From Acidobacteriota bacterium (GTDB lineage: Bacteria > Acidobacteriota > Blastocatellia > Pyrinomonadales > Pyrinomonadaceae), in NCBI GenBank assembly GCA_003223025.1, contig QHXR01000025.1, positions 1 to 64,000 on the forward strand: a stretch of DNA of 64,000 bases, written 5' to 3'. Shown here piece by piece: positions 17,290-26,432 of this stretch (positions are counted from its first letter, which is position 1; every line of letters starts with the position of its first letter). Under the pieces are notes generated by a model. The model ran no database searches and was not told the DNA's origin. It saw only the letters and a program-made list of their open reading frames with translations. The position numbers were made by a program, and so were the translations under genes.

Positions 17290-18051
17290 TCAGGCTTCCA
17301 CCGGAGCGATGCTGAACTCGAGTTCCAGTAAACGGTAAAATTCAGATTCCGAGTTCACAGGCGTTTCGATCTTCTCACCGTTTGTCGTGACGATAAAACT
17401 TTTGTCCGTCAAAGTCTTTCGTCCCGTTTCGGTCATGATCGAACAAAGTTTTCCTTTCGTGAAATGCGATTCGGGCGAGTACTGCTGAAAGTCGCACATC
17501 TCTTCGAATTCCGAAAGCTCGTGACTGACGTCTCGGAAGATATGCTCCGGGATCCAAGTATCTTCCACGCGTGTCACGACCTCGAAATATTTTTCATCGA
17601 ACTTTCGAATTACGAAAATACCTTCACGATCTTTCTGCTCGACATCCGTGACGAATCGCAACGGGTCAGCCGTAAACGATCCGAATCCGACATCCGTCAA
17701 GTAATCTTCTCTGTCGATCGTGGCGATGATCGCCATGTGATCGAACTCCGGACCGAATTCCTTTCCATTGAAAACACGTGCGGAGATCAGTCTCGTCTTA
17801 AATCCGATGCCGCGAAGGAGAGCGTTGAAAAGCCCGTTGAGCTCGTAACAAAATCCGCCGCGCCGTCTTCGCACTATCTTCTCGTAGAATTTTTCTTCAT
17901 CAAGAATGATCGGACGATTCCAGTGGATGTCTAAGTTTTCAAAGGGCACGGTTCGAAGATGCGCTCTCTGGAGTCGTGCGAGAGTTTCGAGATCCGGATA
18001 AAGCGACGAATTCGCGACACCGATCCGCTCTTTGTAATCGTCCGTCTTCAT
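17290..18051 (-). CDS. nat: Arylamine N-acetyltransferase
   Basis: NAT enzymes transfer acetyl from acetyl-CoA to arylamines or hydrazines. The catalytic triad Cys68 (RRGGFCYELN), His105 (FDHMAII) and Asp120 (LTDVGFG) is in the canonical positions. I start at ATG 18051, which overlaps the upstream stop as ATGA and gives a 253-residue protein of usual size. A longer frame upstream only overlaps the DUF5990 gene and is not credible. The N-terminal RVPFENLDIH-like segment (TVPFENLDIHW) is typical. The physiological substrate is unknown. Confidence 0.94.
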   Translation of the reverse strand: MKTDDYKERIGVANSSLYPDLETLARLQRAHLRTVPFENLDIHWNRPIILDEEKFYEKIVRRRRGGFCYELNGLFNALLRGIGFKTRLISARVFNGKEFGPEFDHMAIIATIDREDYLTDVGFGSFTADPLRFVTDVEQKDREGIFVIRKFDEKYFEVVTRVEDTWIPEHIFRDVSHELSEFEEMCDFQQYSPESHFTKGKLCSIMTETGRKTLTDKSFIVTTNGEKIETPVNSESEFYRLLELEFSIAPVEA

Positions 18052-18470
18052 TTGGACACGACCTTCCATTCGAGTCCCTTCACGCTTGCACAAGTCGGTC
18101 CGCCGTCTCGACCGACACCCGGCATCGTCGTCTCGATGATCGATCCATTCTCGATCGCGTTTTGCACCTGCTGCTTTGTGATCGACATCAGGGACAACTT
18201 CGCCCGCCGCCCCCACGCCGTCGGATGTTGTCCGGCGTACGTTCCGGAGTTCACGTAAACAAACCGCGAATCCTTTGGCCCCTGCGCGAACTTGCCGAGA
18301 AAGTTCGGAGCATCGCCATCGACGTCGACCGTTATTTCAAATTCGAACGAAACCTTCGAGCCGGCAACCGACGACGGCTCAAGCAGATCGTTCTTTCCTT
18401 TTTGCACACGTATCGCCACTCCATCGAGCGGTCCATCGACGATAATTCGGAAAGGGATCTCGTGCTTCAT
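18048..18470 (-). CDS. DUF5990 family protein
   Basis: This is a 140-residue protein of the uncharacterised DUF5990 family, recognised from VDGPLDGVAIRVQKGK near the N-terminus, NFLGKFAQGPKDSRFVYVN, SGTYAGQ and the C-terminal GRDGGPTCASVKGLEWKVV. There is no signal peptide or membrane segment, and the protein looks like a compact beta-rich domain. It is the first gene of the operon with nat, purM and purN and is divergent from the gene at 18618. Confidence 0.75.
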   Translation of the reverse strand: MKHEIPFRIIVDGPLDGVAIRVQKGKNDLLEPSSVAGSKVSFEFEITVDVDGDAPNFLGKFAQGPKDSRFVYVNSGTYAGQHPTAWGRRAKLSLMSITKQQVQNAIENGSIIETTMPGVGRDGGPTCASVKGLEWKVVSK

Positions 18471-18617
18471 TTGATCGAAAGAAAATTATAGTCGCTGGCA
18501 GGTGCGTTGACTATTTGCAGCGCACACGATTAGCATTTTTTTGCGGGTTTACTACCAATTTTGGAAAGGGCGAAACTATTTCTTCCGACAAGCGAAAGTT
18601 TGTCGTACATTTTATCT

Positions 18618-19001
18618 ATGAGTTTTACTTTGCACGATCTGGGGTCTGAGAACTTTCAATTTAGCTCGAACGTTTGGCATTGGAAGGCCGCCCTCGAGAT
18701 CATCAAGAGCATTGACATCATCAGCGAAGGCAAGATCCGCCAGATGGGCTACAACGCAACGGGCGTGAAAGTGGATGTTGAGGACGCGCATGCGATCGGT
18801 GAAGCCGTCCGGGACAAGATTCTGCCAAAGCTTCCTGAGGGCGGACGTATGTTCGCGGATCTTCGGATAACTGACGAGCCGGATGACATGACGCTTCATC
18901 GCGATGACGACGATCAGTGGAAGAACTACAGCGTCACGCGCGACTGGCTGAAAGAATTCTCCGAATTCTGCCTGCAGTCGAAAGGATTTCAAATATTCTG
19001 A
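18618..19001 (+). CDS. Conserved hypothetical protein
   Basis: I do not recognise a family with confidence. It is a 127-residue acidic soluble protein (LHRDDDDQWKNYSVTRDWL) without signal or membrane segment. I choose the ATG at 18618, since the upstream frame to 18561 looks non-coding. Its stop lies 27 bases before the DUF445 gene, suggesting co-transcription. The divergent 18470-18618 gap should hold promoters for both sides. Confidence 0.6.
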   Translation: MSFTLHDLGSENFQFSSNVWHWKAALEIIKSIDIISEGKIRQMGYNATGVKVDVEDAHAIGEAVRDKILPKLPEGGRMFADLRITDEPDDMTLHRDDDDQWKNYSVTRDWLKEFSEFCLQSKGFQIF

Positions 19002-19028
19002 GATCGCACGGGGCGAAGATCGGTTCTG

Positions 19029-20654
19029 ATGGAAGCTGCTAACGACATTTCCAATTCCCTCACACCAGTTTTACAAAACATCTGGGTGCAGATCGGTATT
19101 CTGATCGCGTTCGCGACCGTGCACGGTTACCTCGGAGCGTGGCTGGCAGTGCGAATGTTATTTCGTCCCCGAAAGCCTTTCAAGATTTTGGGCATCACGT
19201 TGTTTCCGCAGGGAATGATACCGCGGCATCGCGACCGGCTCGCAAACGCGATCGGAAAGGCGGTCGGTGAAGAACTGGTCTCGCAGGAGACGATCATGGA
19301 GGAACTTCTTTCAAAGGAATTCCTTCGACGCAAGATCCGCGGCGTGATCGATTCATACACGCAAGAACTCATCTCGCAAAACTATCCGTCGCTGATCGAG
19401 ACCTTGCCTTCAAACTTGCGCGCTCCGGTTCTGGAGGCGATCACTTCACTGCAGTTCAAGGTCGCCGAGCATATCGAGAATGTTCTCAAAAGCGAAGAGT
19501 CTCTGACCACGATCAGCGGATTCGTCGAGCGGCGCGTCGACGAGGTCCTGTCGCGACGCGTTTCATCCGTTATCGATGACGAAACGTTCGAAAGGATCGT
19601 CGGATTTCTCGAAGAGCGAATAAGTGCAGCGCTGAACTCGTTCGAGCTCGAACAGAAAGTGCGGGGTTTCGTAAACAAGCGTGTCGACGATCTTGCAAAT
19701 ACTCCGACCTCGGTCGGCGAGATGTTCACACCGGACGCAGTCGCCCTGCTAAAAGAAAAGGCGGCCGAGCAGATTGAACCGGTGACGCATCATCTCGCCG
19801 AGATCGCCGCGGCCGAACGGACACGTAATCAGATCGGCGCGTTGATCAAACGGGAAGTGCATGAGTACTACGAGGCGCTGCCATTCTTCAAAAAAATATT
19901 CGTCTCGCGTGACAACCTTCTTGGAGAAGTCGACGATCTTGTGAACGAAAGCCTTCCGCGCCGGATCGAGGAAACGCTCAAGGGAGACTTCTTTGCAGAA
20001 GAGGCGCGAAACTTTATCGATTCAAGCATCGACACCGCTCTTTCGCGTCCGCTGTCTGAGGTCATTGGAAAAGTAAATCCGGATCAACTCGATAGGCTCA
20101 AGGAGCAGGTCGCAAAAGCGATCCTCGGACTTCTCCGCGGCGATGAAATGATGCGACAGGTCTCGGCCTATGTCACCGACACGCTTGCTCAATTTCGTCC
20201 GCACAGCATCGACTCGATCATGCGCTCTCTTCATCCCGAATCCGAGGGAAAACTAAAGGCGATGCTATCGAAAGGACTTCTGAACATCGTCGCGCGCGAG
20301 GACACGTCGAAGATCATCAATTCGATGCTGGCGACTCAGATCGAAAATCTTCTCGCCGCACCGATCGGGCGATTGTCCGACAATATTTCGGAAGAGAAGC
20401 TTCGCGCCGCGAGCGAAGGATTCTCCGATACGATCATCGCGGCGATCCGGGAAAAGCTTCCGGAAGCGATCGCTGAATTCGATGTCGGCGGAGTGGTTCG
20501 TGAAAAGATCAACAACTATCCCATCGAGAAACTCGAGGCTCTCGTTCTTTCGGTTGCGAAGGATCATTTGAGAAAGATCGAGTTGTTCGGCGCCATGCTC
20601 GGGCTTTTTCTCGGGATCGCTCAAGCCGGCTGGTTTTACTACTTTCATAAATAA
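19029..20654 (+). CDS. DUF445 family membrane protein
   Basis: This 541-residue protein has an N-terminal membrane helix (about residues 20-40), the DUF445 signature WLAVRMLFRPRKPFKILG and FPQGMIPRHRDRLA, and a long helical, heptad-rich middle. A final membrane helix lies near the C-terminus (about 522-537), so both ends are probably anchored with the coiled region between. DUF445 (YheB-like) proteins have no settled function. The start ATG is 27 bases after the upstream gene. The end lies 80 bases before a GIN-domain gene. Confidence 0.85.
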   Translation: MEAANDISNSLTPVLQNIWVQIGILIAFATVHGYLGAWLAVRMLFRPRKPFKILGITLFPQGMIPRHRDRLANAIGKAVGEELVSQETIMEELLSKEFLRRKIRGVIDSYTQELISQNYPSLIETLPSNLRAPVLEAITSLQFKVAEHIENVLKSEESLTTISGFVERRVDEVLSRRVSSVIDDETFERIVGFLEERISAALNSFELEQKVRGFVNKRVDDLANTPTSVGEMFTPDAVALLKEKAAEQIEPVTHHLAEIAAAERTRNQIGALIKREVHEYYEALPFFKKIFVSRDNLLGEVDDLVNESLPRRIEETLKGDFFAEEARNFIDSSIDTALSRPLSEVIGKVNPDQLDRLKEQVAKAILGLLRGDEMMRQVSAYVTDTLAQFRPHSIDSIMRSLHPESEGKLKAMLSKGLLNIVAREDTSKIINSMLATQIENLLAAPIGRLSDNISEEKLRAASEGFSDTIIAAIREKLPEAIAEFDVGGVVREKINNYPIEKLEALVLSVAKDHLRKIELFGAMLGLFLGIAQAGWFYYFHK

Positions 20655-20734
20655 ACCCACCAAATTTTCTCCGAACTTTTCGCGAAGACGAGGCGTTACC
20701 TGTGTTCAGCTAGTTGGTTCTCGCGGAGGAAATC

Positions 20735-21433
20735 ATGAAAAAGATAGGAATTTTGGTATTCATAGTCGCGATCGTCGTCGGTGTGGCCGTCGCTAACGTT
20801 ATTTCATTCGGTAAAGCTTCCGGAAGTATTTTCACCTTTTCGTTTAATTCGGGCGTCAGGGGCTCTGGAGTCGCGGCGTCGGAGACTCGGTCTACGGACG
20901 AATTTACCGGCGTCGATGTCGGTGGTGTGTTCGAGGTTGAGATCACGGCCGGAAAGGAATATTCCGTGCAGGTCCAGGCAGACGACAACCTCCTTCCGTT
21001 TATCAAGACCGAGGTCGATTCCGGCGTCCTGCACATCAGCACCACTCAGCGCGTAAATTCGCACTCGACGCTCAGAGTGATCGTCGCGGCACCCGACATC
21101 GATCATTTGGATATCTCAGGCGTATCGAAGGTGACGCTGTCCGGTGTTAAGAATTCGGAACTTGGGATCCACACAAGCGGCGCTTCGAAGGTGAAACTCG
21201 ACGGAGAAACCTCCGAGCTCAACATTGAAGTCAGCGGTGCCAGCAGCATCGACGCCGAGGCCTTGAAGTCGAAAACCGCGACGGTCGACTCAAGCGGAGC
21301 GAGCAAGGTCAGCGTGTTTGCGACCGATCGACTGAATCTGGAAGCATCCGGTGCGAGCAAGATCCAATACTCCGGTAATCCCGCGAGCGTCGAAAAAGAA
21401 AGCTCAGGAGCAAGCAGCATTCGTCAAAAATAG
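20735..21433 (+). CDS. Head-GIN-domain (DUF2807) exported protein
   Basis: The N-terminal hydrophobic stretch (MKKIGILVFIVAIVVGVAVA) is a signal peptide or anchor. The rest is a right-handed beta-helix-like GIN domain, beginning FTGVDVGGVFEVEI and running into repeated short strands with the recurring SGASKV/SGASS motif. Such domains are found on surface-exposed, often adhesin-like proteins, mainly in Bacteroidota and Acidobacteriota. I use ATG 20735 because GGAGG lies six bases before it. A T-tailed hairpin follows the stop. Binding partner unknown. Confidence 0.83.
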   Translation: MKKIGILVFIVAIVVGVAVANVISFGKASGSIFTFSFNSGVRGSGVAASETRSTDEFTGVDVGGVFEVEITAGKEYSVQVQADDNLLPFIKTEVDSGVLHISTTQRVNSHSTLRVIVAAPDIDHLDISGVSKVTLSGVKNSELGIHTSGASKVKLDGETSELNIEVSGASSIDAEALKSKTATVDSSGASKVSVFATDRLNLEASGASKIQYSGNPASVEKESSGASSIRQK

Positions 21434-21456
21434 TCGGTAACAATCTTCGGATAAAG

Positions 21457-21489
21457 AACGCGGAGTCATCATCGGCTCCGCGTTTTTAT
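21457..21489 (+). terminator. Rho-independent terminator after the GIN-domain gene
   Basis: AACGCGGAG (21457-21465) pairs with CTCCGCGTT (21476-21484), followed by a T run. Position directly after the gene supports termination. Confidence 0.85.
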
Positions 21490-21538
21490 TTTGTCCGTCG
21501 GACGTAACAGAGATAAAATCGACTGAACCAAATTTCAT

Positions 21539-22018
21539 ATGAATGAAGAAGCTCATTCACCGGGAAATTTTTCGAACTTGCGGTGGCCGATCATCGGTTT
21601 TGTTGTCGTCGCCGTATTGCTTGGCTTGAAAATGATATTGGTCAATAAGAGCGGCGAGGTTCCTGTTGTGGCGCCCGCGCCGGTCGCGTACTCGAAGCCG
21701 GGACCGATCGTGTCGGGAAACGTTACGATAGGTGCCGGAGAGTTTTTATCGAAGCAAATAATTCTAAATCGTCGCGCTAAACTTTCCGGCGAGTTTCAGA
21801 CGGGCAGCGTGAAATCTAAAATCGCTGTCGTTGTTATCGACGAAGCCGACTTCGAAAATTGGAAACAGCAGACTGAATTCAAGGCCCGCGTCGGAACGGG
21901 TTACGTACCCGGCGGTAAGATAAGTCCAATGCTCGAGCCGGGAAATTATTTTCTGATCATCGACAATCGAGCGAACGAATCTTCACAGTCGGTCGAGGCG
22001 AATTTTGTCCTTGAGTAG
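21539..22018 (+). CDS. Hypothetical membrane-anchored protein
   Basis: This is a 159-residue protein with one N-terminal membrane helix (about residues 16-33) and a presumably periplasmic beta-rich domain. A repeated VAPAPVAYSKPGP-type Pro/Ala linker joins the two. I recognise no family. It stands alone between a terminator and the dnaA upstream region, so it may be the last gene before the origin. The coding nature is supported by its hydrophobic anchor and typical composition. Confidence 0.6.
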   Translation: MNEEAHSPGNFSNLRWPIIGFVVVAVLLGLKMILVNKSGEVPVVAPAPVAYSKPGPIVSGNVTIGAGEFLSKQIILNRRAKLSGEFQTGSVKSKIAVVVIDEADFENWKQQTEFKARVGTGYVPGGKISPMLEPGNYFLIIDNRANESSQSVEANFVLE

Positions 22019-22513
22019 ATCGAATTAAAAACATCCGACGCCACATTAAAATTTTTTCTGTGTACCATTCGTTTACTTTTTTGACGATCAGTATCCGCAT
22101 CGCGGCGGACCAATCGTGAAACGTCCTGTTCACATCTGTCGGTTTCTAAATTAGTCCTAAAAGTTAGTGGCAAGAAATAAAATTTGCCTGACTTTGTCTG
22201 CTCCTTCTTTCTGTGGATTTCTGTTTGCAATGTAAATTTCTCTATGCTAATCTGACACCCGTTTTTCAGATAAGAGAACCCGTAACCCGTTGAAAACAAA
22301 TAACTTGAAGTTTCACTTTAGCGTTTAAGCAGTATTCCACAGAGCTGTGGAAAAGCCTGTGGAAAAGAATCAGGCTGGCGCTTCGTGTTGGCAAAAAACA
22401 GTGAAGCGATTACGGTTTCGGGGTAATTCGAAGACAGTGAAGAATCGCTTAAGCCGCCCCCTCTGCTTAAATTTTCTTCGATCTTAAACAGCAATTATTT
22501 TTGGAGGCCGTTT
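22019..22513. other. dnaA upstream region with DnaA-box-like sites
   Basis: This 495-base gap carries no convincing gene. It holds two exact DnaA-box matches on the minus strand (TTTTCCACA at 22354-22346 and 22366-22358) and a one-mismatch match at 22333-22341. The spacing and clustering suggest dnaA autoregulation or one half of a bipartite origin. AT-rich stretches lie at 22030-22080 and 22280-22330. No clear sigma-70 promoter was recognised. Confidence 0.65.
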
Positions 22514-23956
22514 GTGGCAACCACTTTAGAAAAAGTCGACGTCTGGAGCCGCATCCTTCAGTTCGTCGAACAACGACTTAATAAACATATCTACGATTCT
22601 TGGTTTCGTCCGATCCAATTCAAGGGTCACGACGAGACGGAGCGTATCGTCTTTCTCGGCGCCGGTCAGGTAACGAAAGATTGGGTGACGATCTATTACA
22701 GCGATCTGCTTCGGCAGGCGGCCGAAGGTACGGACTTCGCCGACTATCGCTTCGAGTGGAAGATCGAAGACTCAGAAACGGCGGAAGAAAGATTTTCCGA
22801 AATGCCGCCGCCTGAGTTATTCGAGGCGTCAGAAAAAAGTTTCGCAGCAAAGGCCGGATCCAATATCGCGGTCCCGAACACCGCGAGCTTTGTGAATTCG
22901 GGGCAAACGAATTTTCTGGATCTCGAACCCGTCGAGAATTCCCTTAATCCGAAATACACTTTCGAAAAGTTTGTCGTCGGTACCAGCAATCAGTTTGCGC
23001 ACGCCGCGAGTCTCGCCGCTGCAGAGACTCCGGGCAAGACTTACAACCCGCTCTTTATCTACGGCGGAGTCGGTCTCGGGAAAACGCATCTTATGCATGC
23101 GATCGGGCATTCGATCAAAGAACGTAACAGGCATCTGCGAGTTTCGTACATCACGTCAGAGAAGTTCATGAACGAGCTCATCAACGCGATCCGCTACGAC
23201 AAGACTCAGAGCTTTCGCGAAAAGTATCGGTCGATCGACGTGCTTCTGATGGACGACGTTCAGTTCATGGCCGGGAAGGAACGCACCCAGGAAGAGTTCT
23301 TCCACACGTTCAACACGCTCCATAACGATCAGAAACAGATCGTCATCACGAGTGACTGTCCGCCGCGCGACATCCCTACGCTGCAGGAGCGCCTGCATTC
23401 CAGATTCGAGTGGGGACTGATTGCGGACATCGAACCACCTGATCTCGAGACAAAGGTCGCGATCCTAAAACGCAAAGCGGATCTCGACGGCATACACCTG
23501 CCTGACGATATCGCAATATTCATCGCTACAAAGATCCGGTCCAACGTTCGCGAGCTCGAAGGCTCGCTCGTTCGCCTCGTCGCGATATCGAGTTTACGGG
23601 GTGTTCCAATTTCGAAAATGCTCGCTCAGGATGCTCTGAAAAACATCATCGATAGCGAACGTCCGGAAGGTTTGACTATGGATCGCATTGCTCGTATCGT
23701 TGCATCGCATTACAAACTCACAGTCGAGGAAATGAAGTCCAAAAACAACTCGAGGGCCGTCGCGGTGCCACGGCAAGTTGCGATGTATCTGTGCAAACGC
23801 CTCACTACTCACAGCTATCCTGAGATCGGTCGTGAGTTCGGCGGCAAGCATCATACGACCGTGATGCATTCTTTCGATAAGATCGAGACGCTGGTAAAGA
23901 AAGACGGCGTTTTCCACAATACCATCAGCGGTTTAATTGATAGTCTTTGCAATTAG
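22514..23956 (+). CDS. dnaA: Chromosomal replication initiator DnaA
   Basis: DnaA binds DnaA boxes at oriC and melts the origin. Domain I (about residues 5-85) is followed by a linker to about 140. Domain III is the AAA+ ATPase with Walker A GGVGLGKT (184-191), Walker B LLMDDVQF and an arginine-finger region. Domain IV carries the DnaA signature GREFGGKHHTTVMHS near residue 450. The start is GTG with GGAGG six bases upstream. Length (480) is normal. It is followed by dnaN in the same direction, but unlike most bacteria rpmH is not its upstream neighbour. Confidence 0.98.
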   Translation: MATTLEKVDVWSRILQFVEQRLNKHIYDSWFRPIQFKGHDETERIVFLGAGQVTKDWVTIYYSDLLRQAAEGTDFADYRFEWKIEDSETAEERFSEMPPPELFEASEKSFAAKAGSNIAVPNTASFVNSGQTNFLDLEPVENSLNPKYTFEKFVVGTSNQFAHAASLAAAETPGKTYNPLFIYGGVGLGKTHLMHAIGHSIKERNRHLRVSYITSEKFMNELINAIRYDKTQSFREKYRSIDVLLMDDVQFMAGKERTQEEFFHTFNTLHNDQKQIVITSDCPPRDIPTLQERLHSRFEWGLIADIEPPDLETKVAILKRKADLDGIHLPDDIAIFIATKIRSNVRELEGSLVRLVAISSLRGVPISKMLAQDALKNIIDSERPEGLTMDRIARIVASHYKLTVEEMKSKNNSRAVAVPRQVAMYLCKRLTTHSYPEIGREFGGKHHTTVMHSFDKIETLVKKDGVFHNTISGLIDSLCN

Positions 23957-24338
23957 TTATTGCAGCCGCGGGGCGTTTCGGAAGGAACTGATTTCCACAT
24001 GACCCGATTATTAGCATTGAGCTATCTGCTTTAATTGCAATGTTTGAAAAAAGATTTCCACTTTTCCGCAGGTTGGCATGTTACGAACCTGTGGACAGTG
24101 GTGGAAAAAGGGCCGATCAAAAAGTTTTCCGAATCCCACGCCCCTTTTCCACAAGTTTTCCACAAAGGCCTGTGGACGCTAAAGGTCAATTGGAAAAAGG
24201 ATTTTCGGTACTTTTGCACAAATTCACAGGCCCTATTCCTACTACTGGATTTAAATAGATTGTTGAATTTAGATATAGAAATCAAAGCTCCGCACTGATT
24301 CTAAGTAATACTAAACCGGAGCTGCAGCAAGACACATC
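23957..24338. other. Probable oriC (dnaA-dnaN intergenic region)
   Basis: The 382-base gap holds two perfect, closely spaced DnaA boxes (TTTTCCACA at 24145-24153 and 24156-24164) and several boxes with one or two mismatches (23991-23999, 24100-24108, 24169-24177 and others). An AT-rich segment at about 24238-24290 is a candidate unwinding element. With parAB and the rpmH cluster nearby, this is the most likely replication origin. Boxes upstream of dnaA may make it bipartite. Confidence 0.85.
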
Positions 24339-25535
24339 ATGGAATTTACGATCAAGCAACAAGTCCTCAAGGAAGAGCTCGGATATATCCAGGGCGTCGT
24401 CGAAAGAAAATCGACGATCCCCGTTCTCTCCAACATCCTGATCGAAAGTTTGGGCGAAGGTGAGATCCGCATACTTGGAACCGATCTCGATGTCACGATC
24501 CGCTGCGACGCCGAGGCGGAGATAAAGCAAGCCGGCTCAATGTGCATCCAGGCACGCAAGCTTTTCGATATCGTCCGGACGCTCGATGGTGGCGACGTGC
24601 ATTTCAAGAAACTGGAAAACGAATGGGTGCAGATGAAGGCCGGACGAGCGAGTTTTCGTCTTGCGGGTGTAAGCCGCGAACAGTATCCGGAGCTTCCGAT
24701 CTTCAAATCTGCTCCGATGAAGCTCTCGAGCGACATCTTCAATTACTTCATTCACAACACAGCCTTCGCGATCACGAATGAGCAGAGCCGCTTCACCCTC
24801 TCGGGAGCGAAGTTCATGATCGCTGACGGCAAAGCTCGAATGGTGACGACCGACGGTCATCGACTCGCGTTCATCGAAAAAGCGATCGACGACGCGGGCG
24901 ATACGACAATGGACGTTCTGATCCCAAAGAAGGCTCTGACGGAGCTGGTCAAGATCTCACGCGATTCGGATGGCGAGATCCAATTTGGCGAGGACCAGAA
25001 TCACATCTATTTCCAGACCGGCGGCCGATTGCTTATCACACGCAAACTATCGGGAAACTTCCCGAATTACGAAATGGTAATGCCGAAGGACAACGACAAG
25101 ACCGTTGTGTTTGACCTCGTCGAAATGAAAAATGCGGTTCGCCGCATCTCGCTAATGGCCGACGAGCGAAATCGATCCGTCCGTATCACGATTAGAAAGG
25201 ACGAGGTTGAGATCACGGCGCAGTCGAGCGAAGAAGGCGAAGGTCAGGAGTTTGTCCAGGCGGAATATGACGGAACTGAAGAGGTCACGCTCGGTTTCAA
25301 CTGGCAGTACCTGCAGGAATTTCTAAACAATGTCGGTGCACTCGAGAATGCGGCGTCTGACGCTGTCGGGGAAGCCGCAAATGAAACTGATGGCGATAAG
25401 GTGAGGGTTAAAGAGACAAAAGGTCCGACGCGAATTTCGTTCGAATTCAAGGATTCGAATGCCGCGACTCAGATCCGGATCGCGGGCGACACTTCGTACG
25501 ATTACAAATACATAGTTATGCCGCTACGGATATGA
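24339..25535 (+). CDS. dnaN: DNA polymerase III sliding clamp, beta subunit
   Basis: The beta clamp encircles DNA and tethers polymerase III. Three structurally similar domains are readable from the N-terminus (MEFTIKQQVLKEELGYIQGVVERK) to the C-terminal YKYIVMPLRI, whose MPLR ending is characteristic. The third domain carries an acidic/Ala-rich insertion of roughly 25 residues at about 345-368 (GEAANETDGDKVRVKE), making it 398 residues against about 370. It follows the proposed oriC and ends at a strong terminator, so it may be transcribed alone or with dnaA. Confidence 0.98.
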   Translation: MEFTIKQQVLKEELGYIQGVVERKSTIPVLSNILIESLGEGEIRILGTDLDVTIRCDAEAEIKQAGSMCIQARKLFDIVRTLDGGDVHFKKLENEWVQMKAGRASFRLAGVSREQYPELPIFKSAPMKLSSDIFNYFIHNTAFAITNEQSRFTLSGAKFMIADGKARMVTTDGHRLAFIEKAIDDAGDTTMDVLIPKKALTELVKISRDSDGEIQFGEDQNHIYFQTGGRLLITRKLSGNFPNYEMVMPKDNDKTVVFDLVEMKNAVRRISLMADERNRSVRITIRKDEVEITAQSSEEGEGQEFVQAEYDGTEEVTLGFNWQYLQEFLNNVGALENAASDAVGEAANETDGDKVRVKETKGPTRISFEFKDSNAATQIRIAGDTSYDYKYIVMPLRI

Positions 25536-25559
25536 TCCGGATGAAATTTCCATACTAAA

Positions 25560-25592
25560 AGAGCGGCGATGATCGATATCGCCGCTCTTTTT
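25560..25592 (+). terminator. Rho-independent terminator after dnaN
   Basis: AGAGCGGCGAT (25560-25570) pairs perfectly with ATCGCCGCTCT (25578-25588), followed by TTTT. Confidence 0.9.
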
Positions 25593-25641
25593 ATTTGATG
25601 TGTACGGCATTCAACCGCAGTTATATCAACGATTAGCTTGG

Positions 25642-25657
25642 TGGCATGCTCATTGCA
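25642..25657 (+). promoter_or_regulatory. Sigma-54-type (-24/-12) promoter
   Basis: TGGCATGCTCATTGCA matches the RpoN consensus TGGCACG-N4-TTGCA at all but one position, with the GG and GC elements exactly ten bases apart. It lies 105 bases before the start of the secreted protein gene at 25763. No enhancer-binding-protein site was identified. Confidence 0.7.
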
Positions 25658-25762
25658 TTTTCAATCTGCGTGGTGAATCTGAATTGAATTCAGTCACCTA
25701 AAACTAAGGCGGCCGGCTCTGCCCCAAACAAATCCCGGCGCCGATTACAAGGGGAGAATGTT

Positions 25763-26404
25763 ATGAAATTGTTTACTTTAAAGAATACGGTAATTGGATC
25801 GATACTAGGTTCATTCTTGATGTTTGGGGCAATCGGATCAGCGAGCGCCCAGAACTATAACGATCAGTATCGACAGTGGCAGGAAGCTCAACGCAGAGCT
25901 CAGAACGAGTATCGCAATTATCAACGATCGCGTAGTCGCGACGACTATCGCGATTGGCAGCGAGCCCAGCAGCGGGCACAGCAAGAGTACCGGGAGTATC
26001 AGCAGTCGCAGCGTAACGGCTATTATAATGGCAACCGAAATGTTAGCTCGCGATATTATCGCGTCTATCGAAACGGTAGTTACTACCAGACGGACTCCCG
26101 CGGTGCCGAGCTTCTTCGGCAGGCCGTAAACAGCGGTTACCAACAGGGCTTTCAGCAGGGTCAGCAGGACGCTCGCTATCGCCGCAATAGCAGCTACTAC
26201 GGTAACGACATCTATCGAAGCGGCGTGTACGGATACCAGAGCTACGTCGATCGTAGCCAGTATCAGTATTATTTCCAGCAGGGTTTCCAGCGCGGATATG
26301 AGGACGGGTTTAATAATCAGTACCGGTATGGATATCGGTCGAACAACGGAATCAGCATTCTTGGAAACATCCTGAACGGCATTTTGAACATCGCGGCGCA
26401 GTAA
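25763..26404 (+). CDS. Secreted Gln/Tyr/Arg-rich hypothetical protein
   Basis: I do not recognise a family. The signal peptide (residues 1-29, ending GSASAQ) predicts export. The mature part is dominated by Gln, Tyr, Arg and Asn. An approximate repeat, YRQWQEAQRRAQNEYRNYQ and YRDWQRAQQRAQQEYREYQ, occurs at about 36-54 and 62-80. Later segments repeat YQQGFQQGQQDA and YYFQQGFQRGYEDGF. The helical repeats suggest an assembly or surface-binding role. A ribosome binding site (GGGGAG) precedes the ATG, a sigma-54-type promoter lies upstream and a terminator follows, so it is a single-gene unit. Confidence 0.72.
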   Translation: MKLFTLKNTVIGSILGSFLMFGAIGSASAQNYNDQYRQWQEAQRRAQNEYRNYQRSRSRDDYRDWQRAQQRAQQEYREYQQSQRNGYYNGNRNVSSRYYRVYRNGSYYQTDSRGAELLRQAVNSGYQQGFQQGQQDARYRRNSSYYGNDIYRSGVYGYQSYVDRSQYQYYFQQGFQRGYEDGFNNQYRYGYRSNNGISILGNILNGILNIAAQ

Positions 26405-26432
26405 GCGAGCGATTCAAAACGTCACGAAACGA

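Noticed and set aside
17290-18216. A 308-residue arylamine N-acetyltransferase
   Set aside because: The extra 55 N-terminal residues overlap the DUF5990 gene in another frame and do not resemble the family. The ATG at 18051 gives the canonical length.
18495-18512. Second sigma-54-like site TGGCAGGTGCGTTGA
   Set aside because: The essential GC of the -12 element is replaced by GA.
21946-22299. A 117-residue leftward frame upstream of dnaA
   Set aside because: It has no family features, overlaps the end of the preceding gene and lies in a region with DnaA boxes.
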